From Edaphobacter aggregans DSM 19364 (GTDB lineage Bacteria; Acidobacteriota; Terriglobia; Terriglobales; Acidobacteriaceae), in contig NZ_JQKI01000049.1 in NCBI RefSeq assembly GCF_000745965.1, positions 1 to 48,754 on the forward strand: 48,754 nucleotides of DNA. The letters are read 5' to 3'. Every line of letters starts with the position of its first letter. Position 1 is the first letter of the stretch. This document shows, piece after piece, positions 25,668 through 33,763 of this stretch. The notes beneath the pieces were generated by a model, which was not told the origin of the DNA, made no database searches, and saw only the letters and a list, made by a program, of their open reading frames with translations. The position numbers were made by a program, and so were the translations under genes.

Positions 25668-26247
25668 CTGTCAAACCTCGTTGATCTACAGAGCCGCGTT
25701 CGTTCACGACCCCATCCGTTTGTTTAGAGCCACCGTCAAGGATTGCTCCGATGCGTTTCTTGACTCGCTGGATTGCTTTCCTTGCAGCGGGGTAGCTAGT
25801 TTGCAGCTCCCCCGCCACTTCCTGGGCCGATTTTTCATTGAGAAGCAAAAGAAGAATATCGCGATCGCGCTCTCGCAGAGCCTTTCGAAGCTGATCGAAC
25901 AGGATTCTCCGATCGACCGACCCTTGGAAGGAGCTATTTGCCCCACCAATGCGCTCCATGTCCCGTCTCACACCGGAGGTTTCTTCCTGCGCGGTGCCCG
26001 TTCTGAGCCAGTCGCGCACCTTACCCTTCAAGGCAGCGTATGCGTACCGCTCAGGCCACTCAATAGCACTTCCGCGTGTCTGCATTGACCTTCCTACCGC
26101 CTCGGCCCAATCTGCCAATTGCGCCTTATCGACGTTCGGATAGTCCCTTGAGACCCAGCGAAAAGCCGCTTCAGCAGCTTCCCGGATTACAGGACTGACC
26201 TCTGCTCCTTCAGCGTTCACCAGATGTAATTGAGGCCTGTCGGTCAT
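25660..26247 (-). CDS. ECF-like sigma-70 factor
   Basis: The 195-residue product has region 2-like helices (EAAFRWVSRDYPN, WPERYAYAALKGKVRDWLRT) and a region 4-like helix-turn-helix (LFDQLRKALRERDRDILLLL, then EKSAQEVAGELQTSYPAARK and KRVKKRIGAIL-like helices). Size and domain order fit an ECF-type sigma factor, although region 2 is atypical. The downstream anti-sigma gene overlaps by eight bases. Together they presumably control a small regulon that may include the convergent TPR-CHAT/S41 operon. I could not find a repeated promoter motif to prove it. Confidence 0.72.
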   Translation of the reverse strand: MTDRPQLHLVNAEGAEVSPVIREAAEAAFRWVSRDYPNVDKAQLADWAEAVGRSMQTRGSAIEWPERYAYAALKGKVRDWLRTGTAQEETSGVRRDMERIGGANSSFQGSVDRRILFDQLRKALRERDRDILLLLLNEKSAQEVAGELQTSYPAARKAIQRVKKRIGAILDGGSKQTDGVVNERGSVDQRGLTVE

Positions 26248-26372
26248 CGGACAACAATTCTTTCAAAAACAGGATGCAAGATTGTCACAAACCCTCTCGC
26301 TCACCGCGCTTGGGTAGTAGATGCCACACACTCCCCCTAGTCCACGCATTTGCCTCCGCTCTGAAACAAAGG

Positions 26373-26732
26373 TTATTTCTTTGACGTTTTGGAGTGAGGC
26401 TCGACACCTTCACTTACTATCCCCAATCCCTCAACCAAGCGCTCAACAGGCACCTGATAGGTCTCGGCCATACGCAGGAGAGTCGGCAAGGAAATACCAT
26501 CTCCTTTTTCGACCCGCTGTATCTGGCTTAAGTGGTAATTGTGGTCGATCTGGAGTGCGCGAAGCGTTAGCCCGCTCGCCTTGCGAATTTCTCGAAGCCG
26601 CGCGCCGAGTTCGGTCGCGAACGCCTTGTAGTCGTAGCGCAGCGCAGGGCCGCTCGGGGTGCTGGTTTCTTTTGCCTTCACCTTAATCGAGCACTTCCTA
26701 AACAAGCTTGCAAGCCTGTACCTACGGATCAT
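26373..26732 (-). CDS. XRE-family transcriptional regulator
   Basis: The 119-residue protein has a Cro/CI-type helix-turn-helix: LREIRKASGLTLRALQIDHN, then YHLSQIQRVEKGDGISLPTL and LRMAETYQVPVERLV. The ATG at 26732 is chosen over an ATG 11 codons upstream because TGGAG precedes it at good spacing. It is divergent from the T4SS operon; the shared 300-base region holds a palindrome and a sigma-70-like promoter. It is therefore a likely repressor or switch for conjugation genes, and might also regulate its own transcription. It ends about 125 bases from the sigma gene start. Confidence 0.85.
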   Translation of the reverse strand: MIRRYRLASLFRKCSIKVKAKETSTPSGPALRYDYKAFATELGARLREIRKASGLTLRALQIDHNYHLSQIQRVEKGDGISLPTLLRMAETYQVPVERLVEGLGIVSEGVEPHSKTSKK

Positions 26733-26782
26733 AGCAACTCCACAACACACACACAAACGTGTCAACGCTCCTTTGCGTCTGA

Positions 26783-26800
26783 ATACCTAAAAATAGGTAT
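26783..26800. promoter_or_regulatory. Candidate operator palindrome
   Basis: ATACCTAAAAATAGGTAT is a perfect inverted repeat with seven-base arms and a four-base centre. It lies between the divergent XRE gene and the T4SS promoter, 13 bases upstream of the candidate -35. A half-related ATAGGAATA follows at 26825. It fits an XRE-dimer site; binding is inferred. Confidence 0.6.
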
Positions 26801-26813
26801 ACACAAAAACAGA

Positions 26814-26842
26814 TTGACACGAATATAGGAATACAGATATAT
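26814..26842 (+). promoter_or_regulatory. Candidate sigma-70 promoter for the T4SS operon
   Basis: A perfect TTGACA (26814-26819) is followed after 17 bases by ATATAT (26837-26842; TATATG if shifted one base). The A/T content is high here. Transcription would run towards virB2 with a leader of about 185 bases. That leader (to 27035) shows no further gene. Confidence 0.6.
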
Positions 26843-27035
26843 GTGTGTTGTTGCAACCGTGTTCTACCTAAGTTTGCGATAACACTGCATCGTGCATACG
26901 GCGGCAAAGTGACCGCGTATCCGTCAGGGCAGTGACCGCAAAACCTTGACGAAAGGAGGAGCTATAAAAAGCGCCGAAGGCTCTCCAGAAGAGAGCAAAC
27001 CGTCCCTCCAACTTGCGGATCAATAGGAGATTCCC

Positions 27036-27419
27036 TTGAAAACGTCGCTTCAGTCTCGTCTCGCCCGTCTTCGCAACATCACAATCACCCGACAGCAGGT
27101 CAAGCACCAGGCCGCGCTTGTCGCTCGCTCTGCCGCCCCTGTCGTTTTAGCTTTCGCCGCTTCGAGCGTGGCTCACGCTCAGGGTTCTATTGATATGAGC
27201 GGTGCAACTACCGTAATGAACACCTTCAAGACGTTCGCCATGTACGCCGGAGCCGTCATCTGCCTCGGTGGCCTCATCTTTGCCGGAATCAAGATGATGA
27301 GCGGCGACTTCGCTCGCGCGGTGCCCGGCTTGTTCGGCGCTCTATTTGGTGCCGGTGTCCTGGGTTGGGGCGCTGGATGGATCTCCTCTCTCACCGGCCA
27401 GTCGGTCACAGGGAATTAG
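27036..27419 (+). CDS. virB2: VirB2/TrbC-like conjugative pilin
   Basis: The 127-residue protein starts with TTG after TAGGAGATTCCC. A long basic N-terminus precedes a signal-type hydrophobic segment (APVVLAFAASSVAHAQ) with cleavage expected after HAQ. The mature part has two membrane helices (FAMYAGAVICLGGLIFAGIK and AVPGLFGALFGAGVLGWGAG), as in VirB2/TrbC pilins. It is the first gene of the transfer operon and would form the pilus shaft subunit. The N-terminal extension of about 50 residues is long for the family. Confidence 0.8.
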   Translation: MKTSLQSRLARLRNITITRQQVKHQAALVARSAAPVVLAFAASSVAHAQGSIDMSGATTVMNTFKTFAMYAGAVICLGGLIFAGIKMMSGDFARAVPGLFGALFGAGVLGWGAGWISSLTGQSVTGN

Positions 27420-27430
27420 GGATCACAACC

Positions 27431-27694
27431 ATGCGCAAACGGGGAACACCGCTACCAATCAACGGAGCACTGAACCGTTCTCGAACCAAGCTGGGCTTGG
27501 ACCTCGGAACGTGGATGGTGATCGTTTTTTTCTCGATCACGGTGTTCCTCGTTGGCTTTCGCTTGCTGGCCGTCGGGAGCTTTCCAGTTCTCGTCGGCAC
27601 GGCATGGCTCATTGTCCGCAAGCACCCCAAGATGTTTCAGCTTTGGGGGCACAGCCTACAGCAGAAGAGCTATTATGACCCGCGTAAATTCTGA
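27431..27694 (+). CDS. virB3: VirB3/TrbD-like inner-membrane protein
   Basis: From the ATG at 27431 the product is 87 residues. It has the short N-terminal PINGALNRSRTKLGLDL segment and two closely spaced hydrophobic stretches (WMVIVFFSITVFLVGFRLLA and FPVLVGTAWLIV), typical of VirB3. It lies 11 bases after virB2 and overlaps the virB4 start by 20 bases. It anchors the VirB4 ATPase complex at the inner membrane. Confidence 0.78.
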   Translation: MRKRGTPLPINGALNRSRTKLGLDLGTWMVIVFFSITVFLVGFRLLAVGSFPVLVGTAWLIVRKHPKMFQLWGHSLQQKSYYDPRKF

Positions 27695-30044
27695 GCAATC
27701 CCGTTTGTTGCCGTGGTATGCGAAAGCTGGCGCGGCGTCGAGCATTATCCCCCTTTCCCGGTGGGTATCACCCAACATCTTTGCGCTCAAGAACGGCGGA
27801 TATGGCATCGCCGCTTCCGTATCGGGCGTTGACGAGGAGAGCCTTACCGACCAGGAGCTTGAAGGCCGCACGCGCGCCTTGGAAGGTGCATTGCGCGGTC
27901 TTCCTGAAGGCTCTTGCCTGTACCAGTACAGCCGCGTGTTGTCTGGCTATGAGATTCCACGCAAGAAGAGCTACGATGATCCGGTACTTGAATCCTTTGT
28001 GAATGACCGGCTTGAGTATCTAAATTCCAATGCCGAATTTAGACGTATTGACCTGTTCTGGTGCCTCACGTTTGAGTCGGTTCAATCCAACCCCTTAGAT
28101 CGCAAGCCCAAGGACGCTGAAGCCGACAACGCCCGCAGACTCGCTACGCTGCGCAAGACAGCCAGCATTCTTGAATCGCAGTTAGCTCCAATCATCGGGC
28201 TTCGCGTGCTCGACAAAGCCGAAGCGTTTCCATTCTTCTCGTACCTATTCAACCTCGAACCGTGGGCGGACCATGCTGTTCTCCGTTCAGATTCCGGGCT
28301 GGATCGTCAGATTGTGCAAAGCCCAGTAAGCATCGAAGGCGACCACTTGCGCGTAGGGAAGCGGTACGTGCAGATGTTCTCCCTTATGAACAATCCTGAG
28401 ATTTCCCGGCCCTGCCAGTTCGCCGGACTCATGACCCTCGATTGCGATAGTGTGCTGTGCACGACTTGGAGGCCAAAATCATCAGCAAAGGCACGGGCTG
28501 AAATCTCGCAGCAGGAGAAGTTCATCAACTTTTTCAGTGTTGGTGTGCTGCAACGAGTCATGAGCGGCAAGGACACCGCCGCACTGGAGACAGGCGCAGG
28601 AGCAAGGGCGGCAAACGCTAACGTAGATGATCTCAGTGAGGTCATTCGGGCGCTAGACAAAACCGGCCAGGGCGAATTCTCCATGCGCCTTCTCTTGGCT
28701 GCGAAGAGTAAGGAGCAGTTACACGAAACCGCGCCTACAGTGCATCGCTTGTTTGTAGATGCACGCGCTCAGGTGATGGAAGAGTCACTAGGAAACCTCT
28801 CGGCGTTCTACACAATGTTCCCCGGAAATGGAAAGTTCAACATCTTTCCGTTATGGCTCTCGGAAGATCACAATGCCCGCCTCGCCAACGTCTACGCCCC
28901 CAGCATCGGTCATCCTTACTCGGAAGATCTCGACAACGAATACTTGAATGTTTTCGAGACCCGCACGAAGACGCCATTTTTCCAAGACAGCTATGTCAAT
29001 GGCTTGAAGGTCGCCATGATCCTCGGTCCCCCTGGATCTGGTAAGAGCGTGCACAACAACCAGCACGTAGCGATGGAACGCAAATACAACGGCTTTACCT
29101 ACATCTTCGACATCGGCGGCAGCTATGAAAGCGTGGTGGAGCTGTACGGCGGAAAGGTGGACAAGGTAGGCAAGAACGGCCCCCGAGTGAATCCATTCTC
29201 ACTGGAGCCGACAGAAGACAATCTGAAATTCCTCTACAGCTTTATCAAGCTGCTGCTCACTAACAGCGGAGCTGAGTTGTCGCCGGAAGACGAGGACGTG
29301 ATCTTTAGCGCCGTGAGGGGCATGTACCAGCTCGACGCTCCGAATCGTCGTCTTTCCAACCTTATGTTGCCCAAGCATCTCAACCGTTTTCTCTCGAAGT
29401 GGACAGGGAATGGCGTTTACGCCGCTGTCTTCGATAACGTGCATGATGAGCTGGAGCTGGGCCGCGTACAGTGCTTTGATTTCCAGGGCATCAGCAACCA
29501 GCAGGACTCCGACCTCATAGAACCGTTGATGGTTTGGCTACTGCGGCGTATCAACGCGGTCCTATACGACCCGAAAAACCTCGGCGTTCCCAAGCACGTT
29601 GTGATTGAAGAGTTGTTTTCTTCCATGAAGAATAAGCAGCTTCTCGATGCTGCTCTGGCTTCGATCAAGACGGTACGCAAAAACCTGGGCGGTGTGACCC
29701 TCATCGGCCAATCGGCCAACGATCTGGGCGAGAACGCGGACAGCATTGTGAACTCCTGCTCGTCTTTCTTGTTCTTGCCAGATGCCACGTTTAACCGGCA
29801 ATTCTACAGTGAACTGTTCAAGTTGAGTGACCAACAGCTCGACCTTTTCGAGAGCCTTCAGCAGCGTGAAGCCCTGTATGTGCGAAGAGATGGCCTCACC
29901 AAAGTCATCATCCTGAATCTCGACAAACGGAGCTATGCCAAGTTCTCCACCAAGCCAAAGGACCGCTCTCGCCGCGCAAAGCTTGTCGAAAAGTACGGAC
30001 TGGCCGAGGGTATCGAGCGCTTCGCACAAGGAGAGAACGCATGA
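27675..30044 (+). CDS. virB4: VirB4/TrbE T4SS ATPase
   Basis: The 789-residue product begins MTRVNSEQSRLLPWYAKAG, overlapping virB3. Walker A is GPPGSGKSVHNNQ at about residue 450, and Walker B lies near HVVIEELFSSMKNK. A CagE/TrbE-type N-terminal domain precedes the ATPase core. This is the pilus-assembly and substrate-transfer ATPase at the inner membrane. Length is normal and both nucleotide motifs are intact. The longer in-frame start at 27552 would place the gene entirely across virB3 and gives a non-protein-like leader. The stop overlaps an ATG (ATGA) at 30041. Confidence 0.93.
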   Translation: MTRVNSEQSRLLPWYAKAGAASSIIPLSRWVSPNIFALKNGGYGIAASVSGVDEESLTDQELEGRTRALEGALRGLPEGSCLYQYSRVLSGYEIPRKKSYDDPVLESFVNDRLEYLNSNAEFRRIDLFWCLTFESVQSNPLDRKPKDAEADNARRLATLRKTASILESQLAPIIGLRVLDKAEAFPFFSYLFNLEPWADHAVLRSDSGLDRQIVQSPVSIEGDHLRVGKRYVQMFSLMNNPEISRPCQFAGLMTLDCDSVLCTTWRPKSSAKARAEISQQEKFINFFSVGVLQRVMSGKDTAALETGAGARAANANVDDLSEVIRALDKTGQGEFSMRLLLAAKSKEQLHETAPTVHRLFVDARAQVMEESLGNLSAFYTMFPGNGKFNIFPLWLSEDHNARLANVYAPSIGHPYSEDLDNEYLNVFETRTKTPFFQDSYVNGLKVAMILGPPGSGKSVHNNQHVAMERKYNGFTYIFDIGGSYESVVELYGGKVDKVGKNGPRVNPFSLEPTEDNLKFLYSFIKLLLTNSGAELSPEDEDVIFSAVRGMYQLDAPNRRLSNLMLPKHLNRFLSKWTGNGVYAAVFDNVHDELELGRVQCFDFQGISNQQDSDLIEPLMVWLLRRINAVLYDPKNLGVPKHVVIEELFSSMKNKQLLDAALASIKTVRKNLGGVTLIGQSANDLGENADSIVNSCSSFLFLPDATFNRQFYSELFKLSDQQLDLFESLQQREALYVRRDGLTKVIILNLDKRSYAKFSTKPKDRSRRAKLVEKYGLAEGIERFAQGENA

Positions 30045-30256
30045 TCCTTTGCGGTCACAGCTTTTTTTCGAACACTCTCCCGGTGCCTCTACCTCCCCTA
30101 TGCTTCCAGGCGTTCAACGCTTGCCTTGAAACGATCCCGCATTGGCTGAGTACGAGTGCTCGTCTCGTGGCGGCAGGCTTTGCGGTGTTGCTTCTGGTGG
30201 GCTTCTTCCAGCCAACCGCAGTTCGATTTACAAAACTCACGCCACGAGGACTCGTT

Positions 30257-31084
30257 ATGAAAGCACCCCTATATCTCGCAGCCAGTCTCGCATTTGTCGC
30301 TGTTAGCCACGCTTCAGAACCCGCCGACGCCAAGCACCCGCTTTTTCCAAGCGCCCCTCGCACGGTTGTTGTCATGGACTCCGAGACGCCGCCCGTCGTT
30401 CGTGCGGGCCTTCTTCAATCCACGCTGATTCTGCTGCCGGCCGAGGAGAAGGTTGCGACCGTATTTGGTGGCGACACTTCGAGCTGGGTGTTCGACGGTG
30501 GCCACGTCGCTAGCCGGTTCATCTCCATCAAGCCGAAGATTGCGGGGAGCAGTACAGACGTGCATATCGTTTCGGATCACGGCAACGAGTACACCTTGCA
30601 GCTACGTGAAATAAGCACCGATCCAGACGCCCACTTTGATTCCAAGGTCTTTGTGACGCCGGGCGACCAGGCCGGGAAAGACAAGTTGGCAGCGATGCCG
30701 GTCTTCGTCCCCGCCGCTGAGTTAGACCGTGCCAAACGAGAAGCAGCAGAGGCCACCGCAAAGGAAACCACGGAGCGCAAGGCCGCGGAGTCAAAGGCAG
30801 AAGCATACCGCAGTCAGTACCCCGGCCAACTCCACTTCGATTACACCTGGGACCGCAAAAAGGCCGGCACGCTGGGATTGCAAGAGGTATGGCGTGACGA
30901 CAAGTTCACGTACCTACGCGGCAAATTCCAAGAAACGCCGGTCCTGTATGAGCTGAAGGACGGCAAGGGCAGCCTTATCAACTGGGATTACAGCGATGGC
31001 CTGTACACGGTTCCTAAGACCGTTTTGCAGGGATATCTAACCATCGGCAAACAGCGGGTCGATTTCCGCAAGGAAGGGAACTAA
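30257..31084 (+). CDS. virB9: VirB9/TrbG-like outer-membrane-complex protein
   Basis: The ATG at 30257 follows CGAGGACTCGTT and begins a signal peptide (MKAPLYLAASLAFVAVSHA). This gives a 275-residue secreted protein with VirB9-like beta-rich ends: TVFGGDTSSWVFDGGHVASR near the start and KFTYLRGKFQETPVLYELKD near the end. The middle (160-200) is a charged helical linker. An in-frame ATG at 30041 that overlaps the virB4 stop would add 72 residues containing a separate membrane segment, so the true start is uncertain. VirB9 forms the core-complex ring with VirB10 and a lipoprotein. Confidence 0.72.
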   Translation: MKAPLYLAASLAFVAVSHASEPADAKHPLFPSAPRTVVVMDSETPPVVRAGLLQSTLILLPAEEKVATVFGGDTSSWVFDGGHVASRFISIKPKIAGSSTDVHIVSDHGNEYTLQLREISTDPDAHFDSKVFVTPGDQAGKDKLAAMPVFVPAAELDRAKREAAEATAKETTERKAAESKAEAYRSQYPGQLHFDYTWDRKKAGTLGLQEVWRDDKFTYLRGKFQETPVLYELKDGKGSLINWDYSDGLYTVPKTVLQGYLTIGKQRVDFRKEGN

Positions 31085-31088
31085 GGCC

Positions 31089-32387
31089 ATGGCAGAGACA
31101 CCACGCGATATCGAATCCGCAGAAGTAGGATCTGTTCCAGGCCAGCCCGAAGCGCAGGACAGCAAGCGATTCAATCTGAAGATTGTCGGCGGCATCGCCG
31201 CCGTCATCCTCGTGATCGGCCTTGCGAACCTTCACAATGGCACCAAGCAGGCCCCCATAGCGAATAGCGCGCTGGTGAAGCCCGCTTCGCCCAACGCGAC
31301 GCAGGTTAACAGCTTTGAGGCACAACAGCGCCTCATCCAGCAGCGCGATGCTGAGGAGCGGCAACGACAGGCAATGCTTGCCGCCCAAAATGCACAGCTC
31401 CAGCAGGAGCAGGCCATTCCTGGCCCGGAGTCGCCCAACGCTGTGCCGATGACGCAAGCGCAGAGGAATGCCATGTATGGCACAGGCAATCCGAACGCTC
31501 CGCAGAAGACCTCCGGTGCGTCTCAGGCCCAGGCAGAGGCGAAGCAGCGCCAGCTTGAACGAGAGAGGCAGCATCAGGAAGCACTCAACAGCGATACCGT
31601 AGCCATCGACTTCGCGCGAACGGCTCCCGCTTCCGGAAATGCCAATAACAGCACGTCGGTGGAAGCGGCCTCCGCAGACGCGCCCGCAGGGAAGGCACAA
31701 GGCGAGGACATTGCCCAGGAACGCCCGATCGCTCGCCCCGTGTCGGCAGGGACGCAGGCCCAGAAAGACCCCATGGCGAAGTACGACTTTGATGGTTTCC
31801 AAGGCCGTCTCTATCGGGTGTTTGAGGGCACGGTTCTTGAGGGCGTGTTGACCAATCACATTGATGGCGGCTTCGCCGGTCCCATGATCGTGATGCTCAC
31901 GACGGACTACTACTCCCATGACCATCAGCAGCTTCTTCTTCCGCAGGGAACCAGGCTGATTGGCAACGTCCAGAGCGTATCGGGTGCAGGCCAGAGGAAA
32001 CTCTTTGTCACCTTTAATCGCGCCATCTGTCCGGATGGGTTTTCCATCGACCTCAACAAATACCTCGGCTTGGACCCGCTGGGAACGACTGGCCTTGCGA
32101 CCAATGTGAACAACCACTACCTGAGTTCGTTTGCTGCCGCCGCCGCAGTAGGAGGAATTGGCGGGCTGGCACAGATAGGAAATAGCGGAACCGTGCTTGA
32201 CCCCAACACGCTAATCCGCAACGGGATCTCCGCGCAAACAGCGCAGGAGAGCGAGCAGATATTGAACAGATTCCTCAATCGTCTGCCCGTCATCACGGTA
32301 AAGGAGGGTTCAAGAGCGCGCGTTTATATCAACCAAGACATACTTATCCCGAGCTATGCAGAACATCGCGTAGACCCGTCTCTCTAA
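31089..32387 (+). CDS. virB10: VirB10/TrbI-like core complex protein
   Basis: The 432-residue protein has a short cytoplasmic N-terminus and one membrane helix (LKIVGGIAAVILVIGLANL). A Gln/Ala-rich coiled linker follows (ARN and QRQ repeats, about 80-160), then a C-terminal VirB10 domain (LLPQGTRLIGNVQSVSGAGQ, then LFVTFNRAICPDGFSIDLNK, GATGLATNVNNHYLS-like). It spans the periplasm between inner and outer membrane and transmits ATPase signals. The gap from virB9 is four bases. All parts appear complete. Confidence 0.93.
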   Translation: MAETPRDIESAEVGSVPGQPEAQDSKRFNLKIVGGIAAVILVIGLANLHNGTKQAPIANSALVKPASPNATQVNSFEAQQRLIQQRDAEERQRQAMLAAQNAQLQQEQAIPGPESPNAVPMTQAQRNAMYGTGNPNAPQKTSGASQAQAEAKQRQLERERQHQEALNSDTVAIDFARTAPASGNANNSTSVEAASADAPAGKAQGEDIAQERPIARPVSAGTQAQKDPMAKYDFDGFQGRLYRVFEGTVLEGVLTNHIDGGFAGPMIVMLTTDYYSHDHQQLLLPQGTRLIGNVQSVSGAGQRKLFVTFNRAICPDGFSIDLNKYLGLDPLGTTGLATNVNNHYLSSFAAAAAVGGIGGLAQIGNSGTVLDPNTLIRNGISAQTAQESEQILNRFLNRLPVITVKEGSRARVYINQDILIPSYAEHRVDPSL

Positions 32388-32408
32388 CGCTTCACACACG
32401 GAGGACGT

Positions 32409-33215
32409 ATGCAATTCAAGCTGTCCCGAAAGAGGAAATGGGTTGTCGCGGGAGCGTTAGTGCTCTGCACGGCAACACCGAGCTTCGCTCTCTTTGTTGG
32501 CGATATCGTCTTCGATCCAACGAGTTACGGATCGCTGGCAAGCCAGCTATCCGAACTCACGAAGCTATACACCACGGCCAACAGTCAGTACAACAGCTTC
32601 AAAAACAACGTCGTCAACTTCAGTATCAAGACGCAATGGCAAACGGCCCTGAACAGCATGAAAAACGTGCAGGTCCGCAACAGCTACGGCGAAACGAACG
32701 GCATGACTACCGCCCTTGACCAGAATTCCACCACCGCCGCAACCACGGCGTGGACAAATTCAGGCGTTGCGCTCTCTTCAAACACTGACACTTACCTCGC
32801 TGGTGAAGCTACTGGCAACAGCGACAAGCTCACACAGCTTGCCATCGTTGAAACATCGGACACTGTATCGCCGGACTGCCTCAATGCCGTTGGATCATAC
32901 CGCGCGGCGCGGGCTGCATCGGCAACCGCAACCCAAAGCCTTCAAGACAACCAGCTTGACGGTTCCAGCGACACTAACAGCGAGGTCCAGCAGTTAAACC
33001 TTGTGAACGCATCACAGGCCCAGCAGCTCAACGAGCAACAGGCCCAGGGTGCTCTACATGCCTGCATCGCTCAGCAAATGACGGTGCAAAATATGCAGCA
33101 ACGTAACGCTATGGCGCATGACCTGAATCTTGCTGCAAATATTCAGGCACAACGCCAAGCCAACCCCACCGGTTATGTTAATTCCAGCGGAACGTACACC
33201 GATTATTTGCCATAA
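32409..33215 (+). CDS. trbJ: TrbJ/VirB5-like periplasmic protein
   Basis: The 268-residue product starts with a signal peptide (MQFKLSRKRKWVVAGALVLC, then TATPSFA). It continues with VGDIVFDPTSYGSLASQLSE, the common TrbJ/VirB5 opening (vdDPt-n), followed by helical Gln/Asn-rich repeats to the C-terminus. Such proteins are exported minor pilus-tip or assembly components. GGAGG lies ten bases upstream of the ATG. It follows virB10 in the operon. Confidence 0.85.
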   Translation: MQFKLSRKRKWVVAGALVLCTATPSFALFVGDIVFDPTSYGSLASQLSELTKLYTTANSQYNSFKNNVVNFSIKTQWQTALNSMKNVQVRNSYGETNGMTTALDQNSTTAATTAWTNSGVALSSNTDTYLAGEATGNSDKLTQLAIVETSDTVSPDCLNAVGSYRAARAASATATQSLQDNQLDGSSDTNSEVQQLNLVNASQAQQLNEQQAQGALHACIAQQMTVQNMQQRNAMAHDLNLAANIQAQRQANPTGYVNSSGTYTDYLP

Positions 33216-33277
33216 CAACCGGGCAGCGTCACTGCTTTCCGCAGCGGCGCTGCTCTCCTAACCACAAGGAGCCATAC

Positions 33278-33538
33278 ATGACCAGGACCAAAGTATCCTT
33301 TACGCTTTCTCTCTTCCTCGCAGCCCTCATGGGATGCCACTCCAACGCGCCGCAAACGCCGACGGTGGAATCACCCAAGAGCACGAATGCCGCGCCCACC
33401 CCGCAGGGCTGCGCAGCTATCACCGACCCTGCCCTTGCTGAGGATTGCCGCTTTAGAGCGGAAGTGGAAGCGAAGCGGAAGAAGAGTAAGGCAAGTCCCG
33501 TTGTCACACATGCTCCAGGCACCATCCAGCAACCCTAA
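33278..33538 (+). CDS. Small lipoprotein (VirB7/TrbK-like)
   Basis: The 86-residue protein has a signal peptide ending in a lipobox (LAALMGC, Cys at 20), so it is probably lipidated. The mature part is Pro/Ser/Thr-rich with one further pair of cysteines (GCAAITDPALAEDC). ACAAGGAG precedes the start. In T4SS operons small lipoproteins either stabilise VirB9 (VirB7) or act in entry exclusion (TrbK); both fit, and position alone cannot decide. Confidence 0.72.
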   Translation: MTRTKVSFTLSLFLAALMGCHSNAPQTPTVESPKSTNAAPTPQGCAAITDPALAEDCRFRAEVEAKRKKSKASPVVTHAPGTIQQP

Positions 33539-33565
33539 CGCGACATTTCCAAGAGGCTGACCACG

Positions 33566-33763
33566 ATGCCCGGCACAGACTGGCTTTATCAATTCACAAA
33601 CAACTTGACGGCGCTCACCACCGCGAATGGGGGAGCGCTGACAAACTTCGGCCTTACGCTGCTCACCTTCATCGCGTTCATGCAGCTAGTGAAAATGGTC
33701 GTCAACTTCAGTATGTCCAACATGAGTTTCAGCCTCGATCCGACCCCACTTGAAGGGGGGTGA
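33566..33763 (+). CDS. trbL: TrbL/VirB6-like, N-terminal piece (frameshifted)
   Basis: The 65-residue frame (MPGTDWLYQFTNNLTALTTA, then FGLTLLTFIAFMQLVKMVVN) ends at TGA inside CTTGAAGGGGGGTGAGATC. The next frame continues GGEIVRFMLRLGFCCILES without pause, as in intact VirB6/TrbL proteins. One G too many in the run of six (33755-33760) would explain the break. Either the gene is frameshifted or the protein is made by slippage. Read together, the two pieces encode a polytopic channel protein of about 290 residues. Confidence 0.72.
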   Translation: MPGTDWLYQFTNNLTALTTANGGALTNFGLTLLTFIAFMQLVKMVVNFSMSNMSFSLDPTPLEGG

